A DNA stretch of 64,000 bases from JAKZVK01 sp965248255 (GTDB lineage Bacteria > Acidobacteriota > Terriglobia > Bryobacterales > UBA6623). The stretch's first letter is position 1; each line of letters opens with the position of its first letter. A program made the position numbers and the translations under genes. Where the stretch lies: assembly GCA_965248255.1 (NCBI GenBank), contig CBDFIW010000002.1:186001-250000 (forward strand), given 5' to 3'. Positions 1 to 8,696 of the stretch are shown in pieces. A model generated the notes under the pieces. That model did not search any database. It was not told where the DNA came from and worked only from the letters and a program-made list of their open reading frames with translations.

Positions 1-382
1 AGCCTTTCTCGCGGCGGCGGCGGCGCATCGGGTAGCCCAGCCGGCCCATCTCTCGCAGCTCTTTCGACGTCTTGCCTTGGAGCTGTGAAACGTCGCTCAG
101 CCCCTCGGGATGGAAAGCCGACATGGTGTTGAGCTTCATCAACTCGAGGCGCACCATGCAGAGGTGGGTCCCCTCAATGGTCCAGTCTTTGAGGCCGTTC
201 GTGCCCAAGGCGCAGCCGTCGCAGACGCCCTGCGTGAGGACTTTCCAGGCGTAGCCGAGCTTACCACGGTTCTCCCAGGCGATCCGCAGCATGTCCAGGT
301 AGTGGTGGGGCTTGGTTTGGCCGATGCCGAACGGCACCGGGCTATATGCCAGTTCACCGAAAGAGCGGGGTTTTCGGGGCAT
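1..382 (-). CDS. FdhF/YdeP-family molybdopterin oxidoreductase, N-terminal part (runs off the window)
   Basis: The reading frame is open from an ATG at 382 to the left edge (127 codons), so only the N-terminus is present. Visible features are GVCDGCALGTNGLKDW (about residues 52-67) and HLCMVRLELM, followed by a basic stretch ending in RRRRREKG at the window edge. The two-cysteine CDGC motif followed by ALGT and an HLC motif fits the N-terminal region of FdhF/YdeP-type molybdopterin oxidoreductases, soluble enzymes of largely unknown substrate. No catalytic domain is visible, so the family call rests on this stretch alone. The gene is transcribed away from everything to its right. Confidence 0.65.
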   Translation of the reverse strand, partial: MPRKPRSFGELAYSPVPFGIGQTKPHHYLDMLRIAWENRGKLGYAWKVLTQGVCDGCALGTNGLKDWTIEGTHLCMVRLELMKLNTMSAFHPEGLSDVSQLQGKTSKELREMGRLGYPMRRRRREKG

Positions 383-497
383 GTGGGTATCGTAACCTAG
401 CGAGACACCCGCGGGCACATCGAGGATGAGACCGTCTGCTAGCTAGTTCTTCCACCGCCTTCTTCGTCGGAGAGGGAGGGCGAACCAGGGAAGTCTA

Positions 498-1221
498 ATG
501 CGCGCGAGTGCTCGATACGCTCCTAAACGCTCTACGCGGCCGACCAAGCAGTCGAAGACCGTTGCCGCTGCTCTCGCTGGGAACAACCTCTCGATGACCA
601 CGCGCAATTGGGCCGACGCTGACTTCCAAGACGGCCTCCTACCCACCGAGCTGGACGGAGTCCGCATCCGGGTCAACGGCCTGCATGCGGGGGTGGCGTT
701 CGTCAGCCCTCGTCAGCTCAAACGGGCTGGCGCAGATGGATCCCACGTTGACCGAAGTCGAGGTGGTTGTTGAGACGCCCTGGGGAGTCAGTGATCCCGC
801 CGTCGTTTTCAAACGGCCCACCGAGCCGGAGTTCTTCCGCTTCAATCCGGAGCAGGGCCGCTACGTCGCCGCGGTTCACTTGGACGGCGTGTTGGTAGGC
901 AAGCTCGACCTGTTTCGGACTTTTGAAACGCCGCCCGCGAAACCGGGAGACTTCATTGGCGCCTATGGAGCCGGATTCGGCGGCACGAACCGGCCCACTC
1001 CCATCGATCGGCTCGTCGAGACTCCGGCTGTATTGGCGAACCCGGTTGCCTTTCGCCTTGGAGGCGTCAACGCCCGGGTTCTGTTTGCGGGCCTCGTTGG
1101 CCCTGGGCTCTACCAGTTCAACATCGAGATAGGCGATCTTCCTGACGGCGACTACCTCTTCGAGGCTTTCCAAAACGGCCAAGCGATCCAGGCACCCGTC
1201 TACATCACTATCCAGAACTAG
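498..1221 (+). pseudogene. TIGR03437-type C-terminal domain, frameshifted remnant
   Basis: From about 580 one frame reads AGNNLSMTTRNWADADF and then LPTELDGVRIRVNG. Near 708-722 the match moves by one base into a second frame that reads VVVETPWGVSDPAVVF, then GAYGAGFGG, and finally LVGPGLYQFNIEIGDLPDGDY. Together these are the ordered blocks of the TIGR03437 domain, which normally caps long secreted beta-propeller proteins in Solibacter-type Acidobacteria. No propeller or signal peptide can be read upstream, so only the C-terminal cap survives. The shift is either a real lesion or a sequencing indel. Function of the family is unknown; it helps the lineage call. Confidence 0.65.
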
Positions 1222-1734
1222 TTCTCTCCACGAGACGGGCTTGCCGCAGCCCCCCACAGCGGCCATCCGGAAAACTGGTCACCCGGAGGTCGACCCTTAA
1301 GTTATAGCAGCTACATTGGTTATGGCTCGGTCTTCAACACTTGATGGCGGAGGCACCCTCTAGTCCCCACCCCTACTCCCCATCCGGTTTCGTAGTACGC
1401 GCGGGTCGAAATGGACAGTTTGGTACTAGTACTTTTTTACAGAGTCACGCTTTGGATTCCCAGAGTTAGGCCCGACGTGGAAATGTAACCGACGCTCCAT
1501 GGACCGCCGTGGGGAACCGGGGTAGGCTAGTTGCAATATGACAAGCCAAGCGCGTTACCTAGACGAGCAACCCATGCGGCACGGAGATGGAATCTGCTTG
1601 CCTGAATCTCTAGCCGCGGAGCTGATGGGGCTGTCGGACTGCCCGGCACAGAGGTGGTTGGAGACGAGCACTGAAGACGGGAGCGCCACCGAATGGGCAG
1701 AGAACAGCTTCTACGAAGGCCCAATCGCGGCCTA
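1222..1734. other. Intergenic stretch with one weak small ORF
   Basis: A 66-codon plus-strand frame (1538-1738, starting MTSQARYLDEQPM) ends exactly at the left edge of IS630 copy 1. If the element is removed, the target TA and the next base restore a TAG stop one codon earlier. The ORF has no recognisable domain and no good ribosome binding site. Nothing else is seen here. Confidence 0.3.
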
Positions 1735-1763
1735 TTGAAGCCCGCAAATTATTATGACACTTT

Positions 1764-2318
1764 TTGACAGTGTGGAGCATCTATATATGTATGGGCAACC
1801 CCAAAGGTGCGAAGCGGGATTTCAAGGCGCTGGAGAAGCGCCGTTTCGAAGCGATGCGGCTGCTCCACCAAGGCCACAATCAGTCCGAGACGGCGAGACG
1901 GCTGAACGTCGCTCGCCAAACCGTCAGTGAGTGGCGGCGGCAATACCGCGAGCAGGGTGCGGCCGGACTCCGCCAGGCCGGGCGCGCCGGACGCAAGCCG
2001 CTCCTCGATGCCGCACAACGCGAACGCCTGACGTCGCTGCTGCTGGAAGGCCCGGAAGCCCACGGCTTCCCAACGCCCCTGTGGAGCTGTCCGCGGGTGG
2101 CTCGGCTGATCGGAGACGAGTTCGGGGTCGCATACCACGCAGGCCACGCCTGGAAGATCCTGCGAGCGCTCGACTGGAGCCCGCAACGCCCGGCCGGAAA
2201 GGCGCGCGAGCGCAACGAAGAGCGGATCCGCACCTGGAAGCGCAAGACCTGGAAGCGCATTAAAAAAAAGCCCAAAACGAAGGCCGTACGCTCGTCTTCA
2301 TCGACGAAAGCGGATTGA
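1764..2318 (+). CDS. IS630 transposase, upstream frame (OrfA)
   Basis: This frame encodes the DNA-binding half: a helix-turn-helix around residues 25-60 (NQSETARRLNVARQTVSEW) and a winged-helix segment ending in a basic KRKTWKRIKKK tract. The likely start is the ATG at 1791 (MGNPKGAKRD) rather than the TTG at 1764. At 2262-2269 an A8 run allows a -1 ribosomal slip into the frame that opens with LVFIDESG, the first catalytic Asp region. Programmed frameshifting of this kind is established in IS630 elements. Since the other copy has the same A8, this looks like the native arrangement, not damage. Confidence 0.85.
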   Translation: MTVWSIYICMGNPKGAKRDFKALEKRRFEAMRLLHQGHNQSETARRLNVARQTVSEWRRQYREQGAAGLRQAGRAGRKPLLDAAQRERLTSLLLEGPEAHGFPTPLWSCPRVARLIGDEFGVAYHAGHAWKILRALDWSPQRPAGKARERNEERIRTWKRKTWKRIKKKPKTKAVRSSSSTKAD

Positions 2319-2806
2319 GTCAGAAGCCGCATCGCTGCCGCACCTGGGCGCCACGTGGCCAAACACCGGTGCTGCAGTTTAACTTCAACTGGGAGAAGCT
2401 TTCCGTCTCGGCGGGGCTGACGCTGCGTAACTTCTACTTCCGGCTCTATCCCGGTGCGATCGGCAAAGAGCAAGTGACCGACTTTCTCAAGGCGTTGGTA
2501 CGTCATATCGATCGCCCGCTGCTGATCGTCTGGGATCGGCTGCCGGCGCACCGTAGCCGCCTGGTGCAAGAGTTCATCGAACTCTCCGAAGGCCACATCG
2601 CAACCGAGTACTTGCCACCCTATGCGCCGGAGTTGAATCCGGTGGAATACATCTGGGCTTACTGGAAGCAGCACGAGTTGCCGAACGTCTGTCCGAAAGA
2701 CTACGGCGAGCTGAACGAGCGGGCCCGCAAGGCACTCCGCCGCATGTACCGCAAACCGCGTTTGATCACGGCCTTCTGGAAACAGTCTTCTCTTTGTTTT
2801 GACTGA
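2315..2806 (+). CDS. IS630 transposase, downstream frame (OrfB, DDE catalytic part)
   Basis: Reached by a -1 shift at 2262-2269, this frame holds the DDE domain: IDESG just upstream of the nominal start, then LLIVWDRLPAHRS (second Asp), and YAPELNPVEYIWAYWK (Glu of the DDE triad within the NPVEY motif). It overlaps OrfA by four bases. The catalytic residues are all present, so a fused product could be active. Confidence 0.85.
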   Translation: MSQKPHRCRTWAPRGQTPVLQFNFNWEKLSVSAGLTLRNFYFRLYPGAIGKEQVTDFLKALVRHIDRPLLIVWDRLPAHRSRLVQEFIELSEGHIATEYLPPYAPELNPVEYIWAYWKQHELPNVCPKDYGELNERARKALRRMYRKPRLITAFWKQSSLCFD

Positions 2807-2952
2807 CTCTATATTATGCGGGAGTCAATAGGTCCCGAATGGCGGTGTCGTAGCCTCGTTTGCGTTGGCCACGTCCCGTCAACGAAGGTCCAATCGGCCT
2901 AAGTTGTGAAGGTCCCATGTCACGGAGGAATACAACGCGCTAGAAATGGGTG

Positions 2953-3678
2953 ATGGAAGCCCGCCCGCGGTCGAGCGGTCGGGTCAGAACCTCGGTCGGG
3001 AGGTACGGTTTGGAAGAGAAAGCTACCGAAACGTTCGCGGAGGCCGCACCGGATGAACTATCCGGCGATTGGATCCGTGACCAGCTAAAAGACGCCCCTG
3101 AAGTCATTCCTCACAGCCAGCCGGCAGACCAGCAACAGATCGCAGAGCTAAGCAGCTCAGCGGCGAAGGAAGAGGGGAGAGCAGCGGAGTCCGTCACGGT
3201 ATTGGCATCTGCCCTGCTGGACGCGACAGCCAAGCCGCTTCAAGCTCTCGAGCAAGACTGGTCCGCCCAACTGGCAGCACTCCAATCCCGGGTAAACGAA
3301 CGACTCGACGCAGTCGAACAGGTCACGACCAACGTGGCCCATTTCGAGGTGGCTATCGACGTTGTGCGCGAGGATCTCCGTGGTACGGACAGCCGAGCGC
3401 AGCGTGCCGAGAGCCAGACGAAGAATTGCCTCGAACAGCTCGGGTCATTCGAGACGGCCGTGAACGGACAACTTCAAGAGGTCATTGCTTCGATTGAACA
3501 AATCAGGAAAGACATGGCGGCCCAGGAAAAGATTCTCGACGAGTTGCGGCACGCAGAAGAGAGACGTACTCAGGCCGTGAAACGGCTGGCGAAGATATTC
3601 AGCGGAGTACAAGATACGGTTGGCCTCCTAGCTAGCGACAACCAGCGGCCCTCACCTAGCGAACCTCCATCCGGGTAA
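2953..3678 (+). CDS. Coiled-coil protein upstream of the CpaE-like ATPase
   Basis: About 240 residues, rich in Glu, Gln, Ala and Arg, with no transmembrane segment or signal peptide. Heptad-like stretches run from about residue 55 to 220 (for example LQALEQDWSAQLAALQSRV and IEQIRKDMAAQEKILDEL), so a long alpha-helical coiled coil is likely. The start is uncertain: ATG 2953 follows an in-frame GTG at 2950 and has no clear Shine-Dalgarno. Its stop lies 4 bp before the next gene, which suggests co-transcription and a scaffold or partner role for the ATPase. I do not recognise a family. Confidence 0.65.
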   Translation: MEARPRSSGRVRTSVGRYGLEEKATETFAEAAPDELSGDWIRDQLKDAPEVIPHSQPADQQQIAELSSSAAKEEGRAAESVTVLASALLDATAKPLQALEQDWSAQLAALQSRVNERLDAVEQVTTNVAHFEVAIDVVREDLRGTDSRAQRAESQTKNCLEQLGSFETAVNGQLQEVIASIEQIRKDMAAQEKILDELRHAEERRTQAVKRLAKIFSGVQDTVGLLASDNQRPSPSEPPSG

Positions 3679-3682
3679 AACC

Positions 3683-4849
3683 ATGCGCAAAAGGGTCGTC
3701 ATCATAAGCCCCTCGACCGACGTGGCTTCGTCTCTGGAGCAAGTCCTGCGCGATTCCGGACGTAGCCCCGAGACGGTAAGACGGTATCCGACCATCAGTG
3801 ACCTGCAGAGTCTTGTTTCCGCACAACAACCGACTGCCGGCGTGTTGATTGATTTTGCGAGCCAGAGCCAGGCGCTGAGTCTTCTCCGGAGACTGCGTCG
3901 CAGTCATCCTGAACTACCTTTGGTCATCGTCAACGGGCCTCGAAAACTTTCGTCCGTGGTTCAGGCGAAAACGGCCGGCGCCTGGGGATACATCCCGGAA
4001 TCTCCCACCAGCTTTGATATCCGGAACCTAGCCGCGCAGTTAAATCACGAGCAGCACGCCCAGCACCAGGAAACCGGTACGGGGGCACTCGTTTCATTCA
4101 TTCCGGCGCAGGGAGGCAACGGTGCATCAACGATAGCTCTCCACGTCGGGGCCGCGGTGGCGGAACGACACGCCGGGCAGTCTCTGCTCGCGGATTTCGA
4201 TTTGCATACCGGAACGGCCGCGTTTCAGCTTGGCCTCAGGCCCGGGCGAACGCCCTTGTCGACGCTGACCGCAAAATCAATAACGGAAGAGTCATTACGC
4301 CAAGCGATTGTTCGCAAAGAAAATCTCGATCTGCTGGTAGGGACGTCTGACGCAGAGGACTTGGTGCCCGAGACGTTTCGATGCGTCCCGGAACTCTTGA
4401 CACTGCTGAGGAAGATGTATCGTTACGTTTTCGTCGACCTACCGGCGCCCACGTTGTCTTCGTCCATCGACGTCCTCACTCAGTCCGACAGCGTGTATTT
4501 GGTTTGTACACCGGAGATCACTTCCCTGTATCTCACCAGGCGTAAGATTCTGAGTTTTCACTCGCGTGGGATCCCGCTCGACAAGGTGCGTATTCTCGTG
4601 AATCGAGCCACGTCTTGGGGGGCTGTCGACAAGTCCGCCCTGGAGAGAATTGTGGGGCTTCCCGCGGAATGGGTCATCGATAACGACTACGCTTCGGTCC
4701 GCCAGGCCGCGTTGGAGGGCGGGCTCGTCGCGGAGTCATCGGTTCTCAAGGGGCAGTTCATGCAACTCGCTGCGGAGGTCACGAAGCGGCGTGGCCTCGA
4801 ACCCTCAATTGACGTTGGAGCCCCCGTTTCCATCGAGGATTGCGCATGA
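3683..4849 (+). CDS. cpaE: CpaE/TadZ-like pilus assembly ATPase (MinD/ParA superfamily)
   Basis: 388 residues. Residues 1-125 form a receiver-like domain (VVIISPSTDVASSLEQVL, then LPLVIVNG) as in CpaE/TadZ. Residues about 135-385 are a MinD/ParA-type ATPase with a deviant Walker A (QGGNGAST), a Walker A' region (LLADFDLHTGTAAF) and FVDLPAP. Such proteins localise the Tad/Flp pilus machinery to a cell site. The usual Lys of the deviant Walker A is replaced: QGGNGAST has Gln where canonical proteins have Lys. The gene sits between a coiled-coil gene and a GGDEF-EAL gene whose ATG overlaps its TGA, so all three are probably one operon. Confidence 0.85.
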   Translation: MRKRVVIISPSTDVASSLEQVLRDSGRSPETVRRYPTISDLQSLVSAQQPTAGVLIDFASQSQALSLLRRLRRSHPELPLVIVNGPRKLSSVVQAKTAGAWGYIPESPTSFDIRNLAAQLNHEQHAQHQETGTGALVSFIPAQGGNGASTIALHVGAAVAERHAGQSLLADFDLHTGTAAFQLGLRPGRTPLSTLTAKSITEESLRQAIVRKENLDLLVGTSDAEDLVPETFRCVPELLTLLRKMYRYVFVDLPAPTLSSSIDVLTQSDSVYLVCTPEITSLYLTRRKILSFHSRGIPLDKVRILVNRATSWGAVDKSALERIVGLPAEWVIDNDYASVRQAALEGGLVAESSVLKGQFMQLAAEVTKRRGLEPSIDVGAPVSIEDCA

Positions 4850-7209
4850 CGTGCGAAGCGGGCCAAACGCAGCCGGGAGACCAGCCTTGCGACGACACGG
4901 CTCGACGGTTCGTGATTCTGGTGTGCCTGCTTGTGGCTTACTCGCTTATCCAAACTGCTTCCCGACTTGGACCTTTGTCGACTTGGCTGCTTGTCGGTGT
5001 CGACTTGGTCGTCATTTTTTGTGCAAATCGGATCTGGCGCCTGATGGCGCGAGGCGTGGATGGCACTCCGGCTCGAGATGCTCTACTTTCGGCTTGCGGC
5101 GTCCTCGGCGGCGTCAGCGTCCTCGGTACTGCACTGATCATCCGGCAAGAAGAACACGCAGTTCTGTTGTTGTTGATTACAACGGCCTCCTCCGAAGCGA
5201 TTACGTCGATGAGGTGGCTGTGGGGGTTTCAGCTAACCCTCATGGCCCCGGCTGCGGCAATCTTCCTGGCATCAGCAACTCCTCTGATCGGAGTGCTGGT
5301 TGTTGCTGTGTTTTCCACTGCGCTGTGGTCAGTGGTCCTCCAGCGGAACTGGCTGAAGAAGCAGGAAGAGGCGCGTTTGGAAAAAGAGCGGCACCAAAAG
5401 GCAAAAGAGGAGTTGCGCAGGAAGGAGAATTGGCACCTGGAACGGGAGCATCTTGCGGTTGAGGCTGCGGCCGACGGGCACTGGTATTGGGATCTCAAAG
5501 CGGATAGGATTCACTACTCCAGGTCCTGGGCTGAGATGCTCGGCTACACGACGCCGGAGCTATCCGACAATCCGGAAGAGTGGTTTACGCGCCTACACAG
5601 CTACTACCTTCCTGACCTCAAGGATTCCCTCTCGGCGCACATCTACGGGAAGAGCGAGCGTTTCAAAAGCCAGTATCGAATTCAGCATCGCGACGGCAGC
5701 TACTTGTGGGTAATCAACCGAGGGTTGGCTCTCCGGGATTCCCAGGGCCATCCCATTGCCATCGCGGGATCGCAAGTCGACATCACCCAGGTAGTGGATG
5801 TGGAGAAAAGCGTTGTCGATGAAGCCTTCAATGACCGTCTTACGGGGCTGCCCAATCGAAGCGCTTTCCTGATTCGCCTCGAGCGTGCCGTCGACCATGT
5901 GAAGCAGGAACGAGGACGGCGGGTCGCGGTGATGTTTATCGACCTGGATAACTTCAAGGTAATCAATGACAGCCTTGGTCATCTGGCAGGCGATCGGTTG
6001 CTTGCCGCGGTCGCTTCCCGTGTGCGCAACTGCGTGCGACAAGGGAAGGGCGACCTTGTGGCCCGCTTTGGGGGCGATGAGTTCGTGATTCTGCTCGAAG
6101 AGATGACCTCGATCGAAAAGGTGGAAGAGGTTGCCAACCGGGTGATCCGGGCCTTCACGGATCCCTTCAAAATAGGCCGCGACGAAGTGCGAGCGGGTAC
6201 CAGCATTGGCGTTGCCCTCAGCGACTCCCATCTCGAACGCGCGGAAGATCTTTTGAGAAACGCGGACACGGCAATGTACCATGCAAAATCGGTAGGCCGT
6301 GGGAACGTGCGGTTTTTCACCCCAGAGATGCATGCCAAAGCTAGGCGATTGCATCAGCTCCAGAATGATCTGAGTTCAGCGATTACGAGGGACCAGCTCG
6401 TCATCCACTACCAACCGATTTTCTCGTTTGTTGACAGAGCGATCGTTGGCGCAGAGGCGCTTGTCCGTTGGAGACACTCCAGCGGTGAACTGGTCGGCCC
6501 GAGCGAGTTTATCCCCATCGCGGAGGAGAGTGGCTTGATCGACTCCATTGGGGAATGGGTGCTCAGCGAAGTTTGTGCTCAGGGTGCCGCATGGCGAGAA
6601 GCGGGTCTGCCTGTCGTCCAGTTGAGCGTGAACGTTTCCCCTCGACAATTGCGAGACGAGAACTTCCATGGTCAAGTCGTGAGAATCATCCGGGAGGCCA
6701 ACGTCAAGCCGGAATCGATTCAGCTTGAACTGACCGAGACGGCTCTACTCAGCGATGTCGACCGCGTCGCTACCACGATCGCCAAACTAGCCGAAGCAGG
6801 CATTGGTTTGGCATTGGACGATTTCGGCACTGGATACTCGTCCCTGGAGCACTTGCGACGCTTCCAATTCCAGACGCTCAAGATGGATCGCTCTTTCGTT
6901 GCCGATCTTTTGACGGACCGCAAGTCGGCGGCGGTTGCGACCGGGCTGATCACTCTGGCCCATCGATTGGGACTCAGCGTGACCGCGGAAGGAGTCGAGT
7001 CATCTCAACAGCTTGCCTTTCTGCACGCCGAAGGTTGCGACCGGATCCAAGGCTATTTGGTAAGCCGCCCCGTCGAAGCCGCCATTTTCGAAGACCTCCT
7101 CAAATCCGGCTTTGAACTCCAACATCGGATTGAAGTCTCAGAGCAGCAAGAGCCTCCATCGTCGGAGGAGTTCTCGGCAGATCGTGACGTTGTCTTAGTC
7201 CCTCGCTAG
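4846..7209 (+). CDS. Membrane PAS-GGDEF-EAL protein (c-di-GMP synthase/phosphodiesterase)
   Basis: About 787 residues. Several hydrophobic helices occupy residues 20-160. A short charged linker (EEARLEKERHQKAKEEL) leads to a PAS_3 domain (about 205-315), a GGDEF domain (about 335-495, with RFGGDEF near residue 407) and an EAL domain (about 515-765, with AEALVRW near 536, ELTETALL, LDDFGTGYSSL and MDRSFV). Both catalytic signatures are intact, so it could make and degrade cyclic di-GMP. The ATG at 4846 overlaps the upstream stop (ATGA), implying translational coupling to CpaE. The stop codon TAG spans the insertion point of an IS630 element and is preserved by it. Confidence 0.92.
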   Translation: MTCEAGQTQPGDQPCDDTARRFVILVCLLVAYSLIQTASRLGPLSTWLLVGVDLVVIFCANRIWRLMARGVDGTPARDALLSACGVLGGVSVLGTALIIRQEEHAVLLLLITTASSEAITSMRWLWGFQLTLMAPAAAIFLASATPLIGVLVVAVFSTALWSVVLQRNWLKKQEEARLEKERHQKAKEELRRKENWHLEREHLAVEAAADGHWYWDLKADRIHYSRSWAEMLGYTTPELSDNPEEWFTRLHSYYLPDLKDSLSAHIYGKSERFKSQYRIQHRDGSYLWVINRGLALRDSQGHPIAIAGSQVDITQVVDVEKSVVDEAFNDRLTGLPNRSAFLIRLERAVDHVKQERGRRVAVMFIDLDNFKVINDSLGHLAGDRLLAAVASRVRNCVRQGKGDLVARFGGDEFVILLEEMTSIEKVEEVANRVIRAFTDPFKIGRDEVRAGTSIGVALSDSHLERAEDLLRNADTAMYHAKSVGRGNVRFFTPEMHAKARRLHQLQNDLSSAITRDQLVIHYQPIFSFVDRAIVGAEALVRWRHSSGELVGPSEFIPIAEESGLIDSIGEWVLSEVCAQGAAWREAGLPVVQLSVNVSPRQLRDENFHGQVVRIIREANVKPESIQLELTETALLSDVDRVATTIAKLAEAGIGLALDDFGTGYSSLEHLRRFQFQTLKMDRSFVADLLTDRKSAAVATGLITLAHRLGLSVTAEGVESSQQLAFLHAEGCDRIQGYLVSRPVEAAIFEDLLKSGFELQHRIEVSEQQEPPSSEEFSADRDVVLVPR

Positions 7210-8372
7210 TGTAGTGCACCATAAATAATGTAACTTATATTGGCTTCCCATCGTCTCTATTAACAGGAGGCATGGGATGCGAAGAGCACAACCAGTAACT
7301 TTGAACACAGCGCAATGCAAGCAGTTGGACCGCTACGCGCGCGGCCGCCAAGTCGCCGTTCGTCTCGCCCTGCGAGCCAGGATTGTCCTGCTGGCCGCCG
7401 ACGGTCTCGAGAATAAGCAGATCGCCGCACAGCTCGGTGTCTCGCGGCAGTTGGTGGCCCGCTGGCGCACGCGCTTTCTCGAAAGCAGCATCGCCGGCAT
7501 TGCAAAAGACGCCCCACGGCCCGGTCGTAAACCTGCCGTCTCGAAGCAGAAAGTACAGCAGATCATCCACAAGACCACCCGCGAGAAACCGTCCAACGCC
7601 ACCCACTGGAGCCGCCGCACCATGGCCGCCGCGGCCGGCGTCAGCGCTTCCACCGTGGGACGGATTTGGCGCGCCCATGGCCTCAAGCCCCACCGCGTCA
7701 AGACCCTCAAGCTCAGCAATGACCCGCGTTTCGCCGAGAAACTCGACGACATCGTCGGACTCTATCTCAATCCGCCTGAGCATGCTCTGGTTCTCTCGCT
7801 CGATGAGAAGTCCCAAATCCAAGCCCTCGATCGCACCCAGCCCGGCCTGCCGCTCAAAAAGGGGCGCGGCCAAACGATGACCCACGATTACAAGCGCAAC
7901 GGCACGACCACCCTGTTTGCGGCGCTCAACAGCCTTGACGGCAGCGTGATCGCCGAGTGCATGCCCCGACACAGCCACCAGGAATGGCTGCGCTTCCTGC
8001 GCTTAATTGACCGCCGCACCCCCAAGGACAAACAGCTTCATCTCATCGTGGACAACTATGCCACCCACAAGCATGCCGCTGTGAAGCGTTGGCTCGATCG
8101 TCACCCGCGCTTCCACATTCATTTCACCCCGACCTCGGCGTCGTGGCTGAACATGGTCGAGCGATTCTTTCGCGATCTCACCGTCAAGCGCCTGCGCCGC
8201 GGCGTGTTTCGCAGCGTGGACGAGCTCGTCGCCGCCATTGACGACTACATCGCCCAGCACAACGGGCATCCCACGCCCTTCATCTGGACCGCGACCGCCT
8301 CCGACATCCTCGAGAAAGTCAAGCGCGGACGTGCCGCCCTGCATAAGGTGCAATCTGCTTGACGCACTACAC
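7209..8372 (+). mobile_element. IS630-family insertion sequence, different subtype
   Basis: 1164 bp bounded by TA at 7207-7208 and 8373-8374. The ends are a perfect 9-bp inverted repeat, GTGTAGTGC on the left and GCACTACAC on the right. It contains a single-frame transposase. The target TA is the first two bases of the upstream gene's stop codon and also the first two bases of a hairpin repeat at 8373. Removing the element still leaves a TAG stop. Confidence 0.92.
7277..8362 (+). CDS. IS630-family transposase, single frame
   Basis: 361 residues. The N-terminal helix-turn-helix reads NKQIAAQLGVSRQLVARWR, followed by a second wing (SRRTMAAAAGVSASTVGRIW). The DDE nuclease shows LSLDEKSQIQA, LIVDNYATHKH and SWLNMVERFFRDLT, giving two Asp and a Glu in the expected order. 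The length is complete for the family and the frame is unbroken, so the element may be mobile. It is unrelated in detail to the two-frame IS630 copies elsewhere in the window. Confidence 0.93.
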   Translation: MRRAQPVTLNTAQCKQLDRYARGRQVAVRLALRARIVLLAADGLENKQIAAQLGVSRQLVARWRTRFLESSIAGIAKDAPRPGRKPAVSKQKVQQIIHKTTREKPSNATHWSRRTMAAAAGVSASTVGRIWRAHGLKPHRVKTLKLSNDPRFAEKLDDIVGLYLNPPEHALVLSLDEKSQIQALDRTQPGLPLKKGRGQTMTHDYKRNGTTTLFAALNSLDGSVIAECMPRHSHQEWLRFLRLIDRRTPKDKQLHLIVDNYATHKHAAVKRWLDRHPRFHIHFTPTSASWLNMVERFFRDLTVKRLRRGVFRSVDELVAAIDDYIAQHNGHPTPFIWTATASDILEKVKRGRAALHKVQSA

Positions 8373-8402
8373 TAGGGTGGAGCCGTCTGCGGCGGAACCC
8401 TA
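8373..8402. repeat. Hairpin repeat family A, copy 1
   Basis: An imperfect palindrome: TAGGGTGGAGCCG, a four-base loop, CGGCGGAACCCTA. The same core recurs at 8519-8547 and, in the opposite orientation, at 48880-48911. This copy's first TA is the target duplication of the IS630 element that ends at 8372. Confidence 0.7.
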
Positions 8403-8696
8403 GGGAAAGTTGGCCAAAAGACAGGGAGCCCTGAAAGGGCGACGGAACAGGTCGCGAACCAGCACCAGCGTTGCGTGTGGTTGCCAGTGGTAGGCGCGAG
8501 CGCCGACGGATCCCATCCTAGGGTGGAGCCGTTTACGGCGGAAACCCGGTCCGTCGCTGAGGCGTTCCTGCGAACTACCGGCTCACCTCCACTATCACGC
8601 TTGTTAGGTGAACAGTATTGGCGTAAACGCGACTGATCGCCGAGGCCTGGCTCTGCTTGACAGGAACCTGACTATGGAAATACTGACGGTCATGGC
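8403..8696. other. Intergenic region holding only repeats
   Basis: No credible coding frame. It contains the second family A hairpin and a short GC-rich segment. The kinase gene on the minus strand ends at 8697, so this is the space between two convergent transcripts. Confidence 0.5.
8519..8547. repeat. Hairpin repeat family A, copy 2
   Basis: TAGGGTGGAGCCGT and ACGGCGGAAACCC flank a short loop. It matches copy 1 at nearly every position, 146 bp away in the same orientation. Confidence 0.65.

Larger units (their letters stand above)
1735..2828 (+). mobile_element. IS630-family insertion sequence, copy 1
   Basis: The element is 1094 bp between TA dinucleotides at 1733-1734 and 2829-2830, the target duplication typical of IS630/Tc1-mariner. 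The ends are imperfect inverted repeats: TTGAAGCCCGC on the left and GCGGGAGTCAA on the right. It carries a two-frame transposase joined across an A8 run. Copy 2 at 51115-52208 has the same length and differs at only about four positions that I could see, so both are recent. Confidence 0.93.

Noticed and set aside
2262..2269. A8 run in IS630 as a damaging frameshift
   Set aside because: Both copies share it and -1 slippage is the known expression mode of such elements.
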